Shown: positions 35,619-43,869, numbered from the stretch's first letter. The stretch: DNA of 64,000 bases from Sphaerochaetaceae bacterium (GCA_028532765.1 JAQQAR010000016.1:1-64000); one strand, 5' to 3'. Notes: generated by a model not told the origin, from the letters alone. Program-made: numbers and translations.

Positions 35619-35647
35619 GGCCTGCAACCACATATGGATTGCAGGCC
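35619..35647 (-). other. Intercistronic stem-loop after the TRAP binding-protein gene
   Basis: GGCCTGCAA (35619-35627) pairs perfectly with TTGCAGGCC (35639-35647), with extra CCA/TGG pairing inside. It lies just below the binding-protein stop and before the small permease start, without a T-run. It probably raises binding-protein mRNA over permease mRNA, like the pstS-pstC hairpin. Confidence 0.6.
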
Positions 35648-35665
35648 AAGATACACGAGCGTTAC

Positions 35666-36667
35666 TTATTTCCCGAGTTCAGCGTAGACAGCTGCTTTTG
35701 CTTCTGCCAAACCAAGAGATTCATATGCTTTTTCTCCAGATTCGATGAAAGCTTCAACATCAAGATCACTATGAGGGATATAGGTCATGCCCTGATCAAT
35801 CATGAACTGGCGGTCTGCCTCAGCATTCTGAAGAAGAATGTTGGATGCATCCAAACCAGCATTATTACATTCCTCAATCAAGATTGCTTGATAGTCAGCA
35901 GGCAACTTGTTGAACCAAGCAGAACTAACAACCATGACATTGAGCTGGAAGATATGCTGAGTTTCGACAATATAGTCAGCCACTTCGTATACTTTCAGCT
36001 GTTTTGCAGCGGCATAAGGAAGTTCACAACCATCCACAACCTTGGTCTGGATGCCGTTGTACAACTCACCATAAGCGAGTGCAACAGCCTTGCTTCCCAA
36101 CGAGTTAACAGTAGCCAGCCATGCTGGTGCATTAGCTGTACGAATCAAACTGTTACGAAGTTCGGAAGGGCTCTTTCCTGGCTTATTGGTGAATACGTTT
36201 CTAAATCCCTGAACCCAAGCATAAGAAACAACTTTAATCTGGTGTTTTTCCTCAAGTTCATTTACCCAACCCTGAATTACTTTAGAGTCAAGAAGTTGTT
36301 CGACATCATCAATGCCAGAGAGGAAGAACGGCATGTACAGAATTCCCCATTCCTTTACATAGTTGCCAAGACGAGCGGGGTCAGTCTGCCAACCAACATT
36401 TGAGCCAAGCCTGATCTGTTCAAGAACATCTTCTTCTACACCAAGTTGAGCGCTGGGGTAGACTTCAATCTTGAGCTTGCCGTCAGTTCTTTCAGAGACA
36501 GCTTTTGCCCATTCGAGATACTGTTTGTGAAAAGTATCTTCGGGTGTCAATACGTGGCCAAATCTCAGTAAATATTCTTGGTCACCCTTTTGCTCTGCTG
36601 CACCCTGTGCCATGATAGGCATGAGTAATGCAACCAACATAATTCCAATTAGCAATCGTTTCTTCAT
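35666..36667 (-). CDS. TRAP transporter substrate-binding protein (DctP family)
   Basis: The gene encodes 333 residues with a signal peptide (MKKRLLIGIMLVALLMPIMA, followed by QGAAEQ). DctP features include RFGHVLTPEDTFHK near 36, PSAQLG near 76, and an Arg in GFRNVFTNKPGKSP near 160, the position that commonly binds a substrate carboxylate. This supports an acidic substrate. The usual TRAP order is kept, with the binding protein first. The upstream GntR gene is separated by a short hairpin. Confidence 0.92.
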   Translation of the reverse strand: MKKRLLIGIMLVALLMPIMAQGAAEQKGDQEYLLRFGHVLTPEDTFHKQYLEWAKAVSERTDGKLKIEVYPSAQLGVEEDVLEQIRLGSNVGWQTDPARLGNYVKEWGILYMPFFLSGIDDVEQLLDSKVIQGWVNELEEKHQIKVVSYAWVQGFRNVFTNKPGKSPSELRNSLIRTANAPAWLATVNSLGSKAVALAYGELYNGIQTKVVDGCELPYAAAKQLKVYEVADYIVETQHIFQLNVMVVSSAWFNKLPADYQAILIEECNNAGLDASNILLQNAEADRQFMIDQGMTYIPHSDLDVEAFIESGEKAYESLGLAEAKAAVYAELGK

Positions 36668-36692
36668 AATGATTCCTCCACTTGTATTTACT

Positions 36693-36709
36693 GAACCTTT
36701 ACAAGGTTC
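36693..36709 (-). other. Small hairpin between the GntR gene and the TRAP operon
   Basis: GAACCTT (36693-36699) pairs with AAGGTTC (36703-36709) around three bases. It could attenuate or process the transcript between the regulator gene and the binding-protein gene. Confidence 0.45.
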
Positions 36710-36723
36710 GTTGAGACAAATTC

Positions 36724-37374
36724 CTAGTTATAGGTGGTCAAAGCCGAAACATAATTATCTGCAAGCGCCTTGCACGTTTCATTAAGGTGAGCATCCATTA
36801 GCGCCTCACAGCGAGCTGCGTCTTTCTTCTCAAGTGCATCCAATATTTCAAGGTGAGCTATCCTGGAATGCTCCTCAATAGTTGGTTGATGCTTGGTAAG
36901 ATTTCGGGTCAGCTTCATTAATGCAGATAGTTTTGAAGAAAATTCCTTTAGGTATCTATTGTCTGCGAGCTCGATGAGAAGCCCATGAACCTGATCACCT
37001 AAGTCAGTTGCTTTTAAACCACCGTCTTGTCTGATGTCTAGGTCTAGAAGTTTATTTCGTAGATCTTCAATTCGTTTGGGGATATCTTTTCGGCTGGAGT
37101 AACATGCAAAACGAGCACAAGAACCTTCAATTGAACGACGAGCATTAAAGATTTCAACAACATCTTGAAATGAAAATTCTCGGATTTGGTAGCCTCTATT
37201 ATTCTGTACCTCAAGCAACCCAAGCATTACCAATCTATTCATTATTTCTCTGATTGGGGTCCTTGAAAATCCGTAAGTCTGTACCAAATCACGTTCAACC
37301 AGCCATGTTCCTGGTAGAAACTCTTCGTTTAGAATGCGGCGTTGAATATCTTCAAAGACTTCTTCCTTAGTCAT
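36724..37374 (-). CDS. GntR-family transcriptional regulator (FadR/FCD subfamily)
   Basis: The regulator has 216 residues: a winged helix (LVERDLVQTYGFSRTPIREIMNRLVMLGLLEV, residues about 25-55), then an all-helical FCD domain whose metal/ligand His residues include DQVHGLLIEL and SRIAHLEILDAL. FCD regulators usually respond to sugar acids, keto acids or related catabolic substrates. Its position at the head of the TRAP/enzyme operon makes it the likely local regulator. The ATG at 37374 follows GGTGG and removes an 19-residue upstream extension. Confidence 0.88.
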   Translation of the reverse strand: MTKEEVFEDIQRRILNEEFLPGTWLVERDLVQTYGFSRTPIREIMNRLVMLGLLEVQNNRGYQIREFSFQDVVEIFNARRSIEGSCARFACYSSRKDIPKRIEDLRNKLLDLDIRQDGGLKATDLGDQVHGLLIELADNRYLKEFSSKLSALMKLTRNLTKHQPTIEEHSRIAHLEILDALEKKDAARCEALMDAHLNETCKALADNYVSALTTYN

Positions 37375-37399
37375 CGGTAATCCACCTTTTGTATCCCAT

Positions 37400-37420
37400 T
37401 GGTATACCACTAGAATACCA
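37400..37420. promoter_or_regulatory. Candidate GntR operator
   Basis: TGGTATACCA (37400-37409) is a perfect palindrome, and TGGTAT (37400) with ATACCA (37415-37420) forms a second inverted pair. They lie 26-46 bases before the GntR start, a place suited to autorepression. FCD regulators often bind short TGGTNNNACCA-like sites. Confidence 0.45.
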
Positions 37421-37518
37421 TGAATATACATGCTGTCAATAAATTTCTTACATTTTTTGATATGTGTTAAATATCAGATGATTGTGTCTCATTAAAATTC
37501 AAAAAAGGTTGATAAATA

Positions 37519-37538
37519 ATTTGTTGCAATTTGTTGCA
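37519..37538 (+). repeat. Exact tandem 10-bp repeat over the carbamate kinase promoter
   Basis: ATTTGTTGCA occurs twice back to back (37519-37528 and 37529-37538), overlapping the -35 region of the proposed promoter. It may be an activator or repressor site. Confidence 0.7.
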
Positions 37539-37551
37539 GTCATGCTATGAT
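37524..37551 (+). promoter_or_regulatory. Probable promoter of the carbamate kinase gene
   Basis: TTGCAA (37524-37529) and TATGAT (37546-37551) are separated by 16 bases, 43 bases before the start codon. Confidence 0.5.
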
Positions 37552-37594
37552 TAGGATTGAACGTTAGTTCTGCATTAGTAAGGAAGGATTGAAT

Positions 37595-38539
37595 ATGGAT
37601 AGTAAATTAATTGTCATTGCCATCGGGGGAAACTCCCTGATCGAAGACCCCAAGCATGTTACCGTCTCTGCCCAGTATGAGGCAGCGCGGAAAACTGCTG
37701 CTCATATTGCAAAATTGGTTAAGGCAGGCCATCGTGTTGTCATAGCACACGGAAATGGGCCACAGGTAGGTTATATCCTGCTTCGTGCTGAATTCTCCCG
37801 CTCCATCTTGCACACTGTTCCCCTGGATAGCTGTGTAGCAGATACGCAGGGAGCGATCGGGTATCAATTACAGATGGCATTGAAGAATGAGTTCAATCGC
37901 ATTCAGCTCAATCCCCAGGTCGCCACTGTAGTTACCCAGGTAGAGGTATCTGATGACGATCCGTCATTCCAGAAACCCTCCAAGCCGATCGGTTCCTTCA
38001 TGAGTAAGGAAGATGCACAATACCATATGGATAAGGATGGATGGGTCTGCACAGAAGATGCAGGTCGTGGGTATAGACGTGTTGTTGCAAGCCCCAAGCC
38101 AAAAGCCATCGTGGAAATCGATACGATTCGAACCATGCTGGAGAACCGCATCATAGTTATCGCTGGCGGCGGTGGTGGTATCCCTGTTGTTCGAGATGAA
38201 GAGGGGTATCTTACTGGTCGTGAGGCAGTCATCGACAAGGATTTGGCAGCAGCCCTGATGGCCAAGGAATTGAAGGCTGATCTGTTTGTCATCTCTACTG
38301 CTGTTGAGAAAGTGTGTTTGAACTTTGGAAAACCTGACCAGAAGACACTCGATAGCATTACCGTAGAGGAAGCAGAGCAGTACATCAGTGAAGGCCATTT
38401 TGCTCCAGGAAGCATGCTTCCGAAGGTGCAGGCAATTGTTGACTTTGTACGTTCCACCGGTAATGAAGGGCTCATCACAGACCCTGAGCATCTCTATGGT
38501 GCCCTCTATGAGGGTAAGGGAACCAAGATTGTCAGGTAA
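37595..38539 (+). CDS. arcC: Carbamate kinase
   Basis: The gene encodes 314 residues. Amino-acid-kinase motifs are VIAIGGNSLIEDPKH at the start, VIAHGNGPQVGY near 50, AGRGYRRVVASPKPK near 155, IAGGGGGIPVV near 190, and VIDKDLAAALMA near 213. It interconverts carbamoyl phosphate and ADP with carbamate and ATP, usually yielding ATP from arginine, citrulline, allantoin or purine breakdown. No deiminase or carbamoyltransferase gene is adjacent. The ATG at 37595 has AAGGAAGG upstream. Confidence 0.93.
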   Translation: MDSKLIVIAIGGNSLIEDPKHVTVSAQYEAARKTAAHIAKLVKAGHRVVIAHGNGPQVGYILLRAEFSRSILHTVPLDSCVADTQGAIGYQLQMALKNEFNRIQLNPQVATVVTQVEVSDDDPSFQKPSKPIGSFMSKEDAQYHMDKDGWVCTEDAGRGYRRVVASPKPKAIVEIDTIRTMLENRIIVIAGGGGGIPVVRDEEGYLTGREAVIDKDLAAALMAKELKADLFVISTAVEKVCLNFGKPDQKTLDSITVEEAEQYISEGHFAPGSMLPKVQAIVDFVRSTGNEGLITDPEHLYGALYEGKGTKIVR

Positions 38540-39080
38540 AAAGCCCTATTTCAAGGACCGCCGCAGTGCTGTAATCAGCATTGCGGTTGTTGTATTTCTT
38601 CTGGTTCTCGCAGTATTGGGAATTGACAGCAACAATGTCAGGCGATTGGGAGGGTATGAGAGACAAGCCTCCCTTTCCAGAGAGACGGTGGAAATGCAGA
38701 TTTCTGAGCGTTTTCAGTATGCTGCAACACTTGCCTCGCTGATCGAGAACCAACATACCCTGCAACATGTGGTATCTGCCTTTGAGACAGCTGATACAGT
38801 CGAGAGACAGAGCGAGCTGTACCGTGAATTGGAGGATGTGCTGGCCGTATTGCAGAAGGAACTCTATGCTCATCCCTCATACAATCTGTATGGACCCTAT
38901 TTTGAGAAGATGTACGAGATCGAAAAGCAATTGGTTGATTCGATTGCAGAATATAATCTGCATGCAGATTACTTCAACAGGCAAATCAAGGCATTCCCCG
39001 CCAACCTGGTTGCGAAGAGGAATAATCTTGTGGAACTACCTTTTTATACGGTTTCGTCTGCCCTGAAAAGTCGACCCTGA
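38508..39080 (+). CDS. LemA-like single-pass membrane protein
   Basis: The protein has 190 residues from the ATG at 38508, or about seven fewer from a TTG at 38529; both overlap the carbamate kinase gene. One membrane segment lies near residues 20-40 (ISIAVVVFLLVLAVLGI). The extracytoplasmic part is helical, and EYNLHADYFNRQIKAFPANLVAKRN resembles the YN-x-FPxNLxA ending of LemA proteins. Its own function is unknown. Its 3' end overlaps the convergent DUF4105 gene by 45 bases. Confidence 0.7.
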   Translation: MRVREPRLSGKKPYFKDRRSAVISIAVVVFLLVLAVLGIDSNNVRRLGGYERQASLSRETVEMQISERFQYAATLASLIENQHTLQHVVSAFETADTVERQSELYRELEDVLAVLQKELYAHPSYNLYGPYFEKMYEIEKQLVDSIAEYNLHADYFNRQIKAFPANLVAKRNNLVELPFYTVSSALKSRP

Positions 39081-40310
39081 ATAGAAGGCTGGTAGTAATA
39101 AAAGGATGATTCTCAGATTATCCTGCACGAAGAGTCCGGGAAGGATGAGCCTTCCCAGCAAGAGAATCACCATAACCAAGACCGAAAAGGAGAGTATCCT
39201 TGAGGTCTCTTTTTTTTGAAAAAGCAGGGTGAAAGCGGGTATGAAAAGCAGTGGATTGACAAAGATGATGTTCAGGTTGTAGTAGGTCATGTCCATATCA
39301 GAGAAACTCATCATGAAGAGCAACAATGAGCCCAAGACTGCCAAGACCAGTAGTATAAGTGATAATAGTAATCCTTTTAGTCTGGGATGCTTTCTTCCGG
39401 TCGCCAAGAGAAACACCCCCATGACAAGTCCGCTGAGCCCATATGCCCAGTCATAGGTAACTGGTTCTTCCGGTACGGTGAATCTCACTCCAAGCTCTTT
39501 CGTGTCCTGCAGGATATCCTCAGATTTGGCAAGCTTCGTACCATCGCTGTAGGTGAAGTCAAGCACCGACTGATGGAGTGCCTCGGGCAGGTACATCTCA
39601 TCGTAGCGATTCAATCTCTTATCAATATTCTTACCTTGCAAGAAATCGAGGGCCCAAAAGATCAAAGGGCTATGGATCATATTCTGCATTGCTGAATTTC
39701 TCAGCGTGGTTCCTGCTGATTCACTCTCGGCCCACCGCTGGAATTCTCCCCCGGTTGCTGCATTGATGATGTCACGGATACGAGTGGAACAGTTATCATC
39801 ATAAAAATGGTACAAATAGGTTGAATATTCACTCAGGATGTTTTTCTGTAAGAAGGAGATAAGGGCAAACTTTGCCTCCTTGGGGAAGGAGAGTTCAATC
39901 AGCTTGACATCTCTAATCTCATCAATCGCGTCCTGGATTCTCCAGGTAGCTTCGCTTGCCACAACGTAGTAGTACATTCTCCCCATCGCAAAGTTGAGGT
40001 AGAAGTGTGGTTGGTCAGGATCAAAGATACCCCAATCATACATGACCTTTCCCCCTGAAGGCTGTGATATGACCAGTGCACTATGCCCGAACCATGCGTA
40101 CAAGGGGTCACCGGGGCCAATGGTGAGTAAGTGGATCTTTGTCTGGTCGATCCACGCTTCCTGGTTTGGTGCAAGTTCACGGGAAAAATCGACAACAGAC
40201 AACTCTTTGACGCTGTCAAAGGGTTGCTCGATTTCTCGTGGGTGAATGCTCAGAGCCATGATCGGGGAGAGCAACACCAGGAGCATGAGGATGAGGATGA
40301 TTCGTTTCAC
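39036..40310 (-). CDS. DUF4105-family membrane protein with exported N-terminal domain
   Basis: The 424-residue protein starts at a GTG (40310) that begins a signal peptide (KRIILILMLLVLLSPIMALS). The N-terminal half carries the DUF4105 pattern: LTIGPGDPLYAWFGHSALVI, YDWGIFDPDQPHFYLNFAMG, and YHFYDDNCSTRIRDII, with conserved His, Asp and Cys that suggest a papain-like fold. The C-terminal half has about five membrane segments. Function is unknown. An upstream open frame runs antisense through recO's start and is rejected. No clear ribosome-binding site was seen. Confidence 0.75.
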   Translation of the reverse strand: MKRIILILMLLVLLSPIMALSIHPREIEQPFDSVKELSVVDFSRELAPNQEAWIDQTKIHLLTIGPGDPLYAWFGHSALVISQPSGGKVMYDWGIFDPDQPHFYLNFAMGRMYYYVVASEATWRIQDAIDEIRDVKLIELSFPKEAKFALISFLQKNILSEYSTYLYHFYDDNCSTRIRDIINAATGGEFQRWAESESAGTTLRNSAMQNMIHSPLIFWALDFLQGKNIDKRLNRYDEMYLPEALHQSVLDFTYSDGTKLAKSEDILQDTKELGVRFTVPEEPVTYDWAYGLSGLVMGVFLLATGRKHPRLKGLLLSLILLVLAVLGSLLLFMMSFSDMDMTYYNLNIIFVNPLLFIPAFTLLFQKKETSRILSFSVLVMVILLLGRLILPGLFVQDNLRIILLLLPAFYSGSTFQGRRNRIKR

Positions 40311-40394
40311 TCGACAAATATAGCACAGAGTGACCGCTCTTCCAACCAGTTGATTTTTTACCTTGTTCAATCTACTCTTGGCGGTGGAGGGTCC

Positions 40395-41150
40395 ATGGAG
40401 CGTAACGTATCGTCTTTGGCCATCGTATTGCATAGTCAACGGTACGGCCAACTGAACAGGCGGCTGAAGTTGCTCACGGTGGACTTTGGCATTATCGATG
40501 TGTTGAGTTATGGAGCCCAAAAGTCTCTCAAGTCGGTCAAGGCTGAAGTTTTTACCGATGGGCAGTTCTTTTTGTACTACAATCCAGTCAAGAAGGATTA
40601 TACACTCAAGGATGTTACGGTGCTTGCTACCCATGATGAACTCAGGGAGTCCTTGCATCCGACCTATGCAGCCCTGTTTTTCTGTGAACTGCTTCTTCAG
40701 GTGCATGGCGGGGAAAGCACCGATGAATATCGATTACTGTCCCAGGCACTGGACCATCTGAGCAGTATGCCAGAGAAGACCGACCTGGTCATCATCCAGT
40801 TTGTGCATCAGTTGAGTGACCTGGTTGGGTTGCGTACAGACTATTCTCGATGTCCTCTCTGTGATCGACCCTATGGGAGGGACGAGATGGTGAGCTTTTC
40901 CTCGACCCTGCTTGCCCACTGCTGTGAAGCATGTGCCAGCCTCGATGCAGATCTCTTACTCCCTCCTGGAGCCCGCAGGTATCTTGAGGTGACATCCTCC
41001 ATGGACTTCGAGCAGAGTCTTCAGGTTCCTCTCAGCGCTGCTGCCACACTGAGGATCAAGCGGTATCTTTTGCGATACGCGCAGATGATAGGCCAGCGGA
41101 TGCTCAAAACTCTCTCTTCTCCCATTTTGTGGGAGGCGACGAGTCTGTAA
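40395..41150 (+). CDS. recO: DNA repair protein RecO
   Basis: RecO (251 residues) loads RecA onto SSB-coated DNA in the RecFOR pathway. An N-terminal OB-fold (SLAIVLHSQRYGQLNRRLKLLT) precedes a helical domain and a zinc site CPLC near 155 with CCEAC near 178. The start at 40395 has GGAGGG four bases upstream. It lies directly before recJ, a functional partner in the same repair pathway. Confidence 0.85.
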   Translation: MERNVSSLAIVLHSQRYGQLNRRLKLLTVDFGIIDVLSYGAQKSLKSVKAEVFTDGQFFLYYNPVKKDYTLKDVTVLATHDELRESLHPTYAALFFCELLLQVHGGESTDEYRLLSQALDHLSSMPEKTDLVIIQFVHQLSDLVGLRTDYSRCPLCDRPYGRDEMVSFSSTLLAHCCEACASLDADLLLPPGARRYLEVTSSMDFEQSLQVPLSAAATLRIKRYLLRYAQMIGQRMLKTLSSPILWEATSL

Positions 41151-41181
41151 ATGTGTATACTTATGTGAAAGGTTGTTATAT

Positions 41182-43314
41182 ATGGTTTGGAAAAAATCTC
41201 CCGTATCGTCCCAGGACATCCGCCGTCTGCATGAACAGTACGGCTTGGATGTCATCAGTTCCTCAATACTTGCAAGAAGAGGCTTAACCAGTCGAGAACA
41301 GATCAAATTTTATCTGGAGAGCGAGCTCTCCTATCTCCATAACCCGTTCCTTTTTGATGATATGGAAGAAGTGGTTGACCGCATCAATCAAGCAGTCACA
41401 GAAGGGGAGAAGGTCTGTGTATTCGGGGACCGTGATGTAGACGGTATTACGAGTACTGCCTTGTTGGTACAGGAACTGCGATCCTTGTCACTGGAAGTCA
41501 GCTATAAGCTTCCTGATGGTGATGAGCCGTATGGGCTTACCATGGAGGGAGTCGACCTGGTTGCGGCCCAGAATGTTACCCTGATCATCACGGTTGACTG
41601 TGGAATCTCGAACTTTGATGAGATTGCCTATGCACACAGCCTTGGCATCGATACGATTGTCCTTGATCACCACATCAGTGGAGACAGCTTGCCCCCTGCA
41701 TTGGCCATCATCGACCCAAAGGTGCCCGGATGCGGGTACCCTTTCGAACATCTTGCCGGATGCGGAGTTGTGGCCAAGGTGATTTGGGCACTGAGATTCA
41801 GTAAAACGGATTTCTATCGGGAGGAGTGCATCCTGCTGCATGCACAACCCGGTCATGATACGGTTATTATACAGGCTATGAGGATTGAGAACCTTTTGGT
41901 TGTTGATCGTGTCATCGAGGAGATAAACCCAGGTCTTATCGATGTAAGCAAGAGCAAGGCACTGGAGTTTCTCTCTGCAGGGCTTCCAATCCTGGTGGTT
42001 GATGCAGCCGCTGAGCTTGCCCAATTGCGGCAAGCTTTCGGCAAGAAGATCGATATTCATCTTGTTGATATGCGAAGCGAAATGGAAGCGGTCCTCCCCG
42101 TGGTGAAGGGGAAGGGCTTATTTGCCCTATCCAATATCAGCAGGGCAGTACGCTATTCCCCCCATGGGAAGGATGAGCTACAGGTCCTGTATACCTTGTT
42201 CATTGCCTATTGCATGAAGCGGTATCCTTCCCTCGATGCTGAGTATGAATCAGTGCTTGATCTGGTTGCCATTGGTACGGTTGCTGACTTGATGCCAATG
42301 GAAAACGAGAACCGAATCCTGGTAAAACGCGGACTCAAGGTGCTTGCGAAAGGGCGCAGGCAGAGTCTGCTTCCACTATTCTCGATGCAGAACCTGATGG
42401 GAAAACAGCTCTCAACCAGTGATATCTCCTGGCAGATCAGTCCAGTCATCAATGCCTCCGGGCGTATGGGAAAACCGACGGTAGCCTTGGAAATGTTGCT
42501 CGCAGGGGATTTGTATGAGGCAGAGTCCCTTGCAGGGGAGTTGATCAAACTGAACAAGGAACGGCAGAAGCTCGGGGAAGATGCGTGGGACCGGATGAAG
42601 GAAAGTGCCCAAGACAGCTTTGAAGAATCGGGAAGCAAGCTTGTTGTTGTAGAGGATAGTACGCTCTCTCGGGGAATTACCGGTTTGATGGCAAGCCGAT
42701 TGCTGAGACAGTACAACGCTCCTGCCATCGTTCTTGCAACTGTGGATGAGAGCAGAGTCTCTGCTTCCATGAGAAGCCCTGTGCATTTTGATGCAAGGGA
42801 GTTCCTCTCTCGTTTCAGTGATCTCTTCCTTGACTTCGGTGGGCATACCTGTGCCGGTGGGTTTTCAATGGATGTTGAACACCTTGCTGAATTCAAGAAG
42901 CGTGTTGCTGATGAGATAGATACGATGGATTGCATGGTTGATGATGCAGAGGATGAGCTTGTCATCGATGTAACGCTTCCTGATACCTATATGACCCCTG
43001 GTATTATCAAGGTGGTGGAGTTCTTTGAGCCCTACGGGGAGAAGAACCCTCCACTGGTGTTGATGATGGAAGGAGCCCAGATCGAAGATATCCAGTTCAT
43101 GAACAACAAAGGGGGCAGTGTCCAACATGTCAAATTGACCATTGCCTTCGGTCAGTATAAGTGGCCGGCGTTGTTCTGGCGTGCGGGAGATCGTGTAGGT
43201 ACGGATTTTGACAAGGGAGACCGAGTCAATGTGGCGTTTCGATTGGGAAGGAATTATTTCCGCAACCAGGAAAGCCTGCAACTGACCATCATGGACCTCA
43301 AGAGAGCTGAATAA
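41182..43314 (+). CDS. recJ: Single-stranded-DNA exonuclease RecJ with a large insertion
   Basis: The protein has 710 residues, longer than typical RecJ. DHH-family motifs are FGDRDVDG at 81-88, TVDCGISN at 137-144, and LDHH at 161-164. DHHA1 carries DFGGHTCAGGFSM, and an OB-type C-terminal domain follows. Between AGCGVVAKVIWAL and LDLVAIGTVADLMPM, normally nearly adjacent, lie about 150 extra residues (206-355). RecJ degrades 5' ends of single-stranded DNA in RecFOR recombination and repair. The ATG at 41182 is chosen over a TTG at 41173. Confidence 0.92.
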   Translation: MVWKKSPVSSQDIRRLHEQYGLDVISSSILARRGLTSREQIKFYLESELSYLHNPFLFDDMEEVVDRINQAVTEGEKVCVFGDRDVDGITSTALLVQELRSLSLEVSYKLPDGDEPYGLTMEGVDLVAAQNVTLIITVDCGISNFDEIAYAHSLGIDTIVLDHHISGDSLPPALAIIDPKVPGCGYPFEHLAGCGVVAKVIWALRFSKTDFYREECILLHAQPGHDTVIIQAMRIENLLVVDRVIEEINPGLIDVSKSKALEFLSAGLPILVVDAAAELAQLRQAFGKKIDIHLVDMRSEMEAVLPVVKGKGLFALSNISRAVRYSPHGKDELQVLYTLFIAYCMKRYPSLDAEYESVLDLVAIGTVADLMPMENENRILVKRGLKVLAKGRRQSLLPLFSMQNLMGKQLSTSDISWQISPVINASGRMGKPTVALEMLLAGDLYEAESLAGELIKLNKERQKLGEDAWDRMKESAQDSFEESGSKLVVVEDSTLSRGITGLMASRLLRQYNAPAIVLATVDESRVSASMRSPVHFDAREFLSRFSDLFLDFGGHTCAGGFSMDVEHLAEFKKRVADEIDTMDCMVDDAEDELVIDVTLPDTYMTPGIIKVVEFFEPYGEKNPPLVLMMEGAQIEDIQFMNNKGGSVQHVKLTIAFGQYKWPALFWRAGDRVGTDFDKGDRVNVAFRLGRNYFRNQESLQLTIMDLKRAE

Positions 43315-43328
43315 TCTCTTGGGTGTAC

Positions 43329-43356
43329 TTGACATGCAGTGAGAATTTATTGCAAT
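43329..43356 (+). promoter_or_regulatory. Possible promoter of rpsU
   Basis: A perfect TTGACA (43329-43334) is followed 16 bases later by TGCAAT (43351-43356), 52 bases before the rpsU start. The -10 is weak. Confidence 0.45.
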
Positions 43357-43408
43357 CTACTACTCGTCAAGTTGAACCCAGTAATAGGGAAGGGGGGTGA
43401 TTTTATAT

Positions 43409-43618
43409 ATGGCATTTGTAAAAGTAGATGACAATGAACCTCTTGAGAAGTCTATCAAGCGTTTTAAGCGCATGGTTGAGAAAGAGGGGATTATCCGCGA
43501 ATGGAAAAAGCGGGAGTACTTTGAGAAGCCCTCCACCATCCTCAACAGGAAGAAGAAAGCGCTTGCACGCAAGCAGATGAAGAAGGTGCGGAAACTGCAC
43601 GGCTCAAAGAACTACTAA
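43409..43618 (+). CDS. rpsU: 30S ribosomal protein S21
   Basis: This 69-residue, highly basic protein begins [20 protein letters not shown], with the [13 protein letters not shown] core and Lys/Arg-rich C-terminus of bacterial S21. S21 helps 16S rRNA engage messages at initiation. The ATG at 43409 follows a long G-rich Shine-Dalgarno (GGGGGGTGA) and is preferred over an upstream in-frame start. It has its own promoter and a terminator. Confidence 0.95.
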   Translation: MAFVKVDDNEPLEKSIKRFKRMVEKEGIIREWKKREYFEKPSTILNRKKKALARKQMKKVRKLHGSKNY

Positions 43619-43624
43619 AACATC

Positions 43625-43652
43625 AAACCGTCGGCTCAGCCGGCGGTTTTGC
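43625..43652 (+). terminator. Rho-independent terminator of rpsU
   Basis: AAACCGTCGGC pairs with GCCGGCGGTTT (one T-G pair) around TCA, followed by a T-run, six bases after the rpsU stop. Confidence 0.88.
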
Positions 43653-43694
43653 TATAAGATTACCATCTTAAAAGAAACTCTGTATCAATTAAAC

Positions 43695-43742
43695 AATTCC
43701 CTTAATTCTTCCTATTCGGAAAGATTTAAAGGGAATTTTTCT
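43695..43742 (+). terminator. Second terminator-like hairpin in the rpsU-serA gap
   Basis: AATTCCCTT (43695-43703) pairs with AAGGGAATT (43729-43737), followed by TTTTTC. The 25-base loop has some inner pairing. It lies upstream of the serA promoter, so it is more likely a tandem terminator for rpsU than a serA attenuator. Confidence 0.6.
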
Positions 43743-43769
43743 TTATCCGTCAAAATTTGTAAAATAAAT

Positions 43770-43799
43770 TAGACAAAAAGGTGTTTTCTAGTGTACAAT
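43770..43799 (+). promoter_or_regulatory. Promoter of the serA-serC-lrp operon with a structured leader
   Basis: TAGACA (43770-43775) and TACAAT (43794-43799) are 18 bases apart. They predict a transcript start near 43806 and a leader of about 64 bases. The leader contains a small GGGG/CCC hairpin region (about 43818-43833) and ends in AGAGGAAA before the start codon. No known riboswitch class was recognised. Confidence 0.65.
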
Positions 43800-43869
43800 T
43801 CCCTCTGTAGAAGGTCACGGGGAGACGCAACCCTGAAAACACGCAATTTATAGAGAGGAAATTACAACT

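Noticed and set aside
40311-40706. N-terminal extension of the DUF4105 gene
   Set aside because: The extension runs antisense through recO; the GTG at 40310 starts a clean signal peptide.
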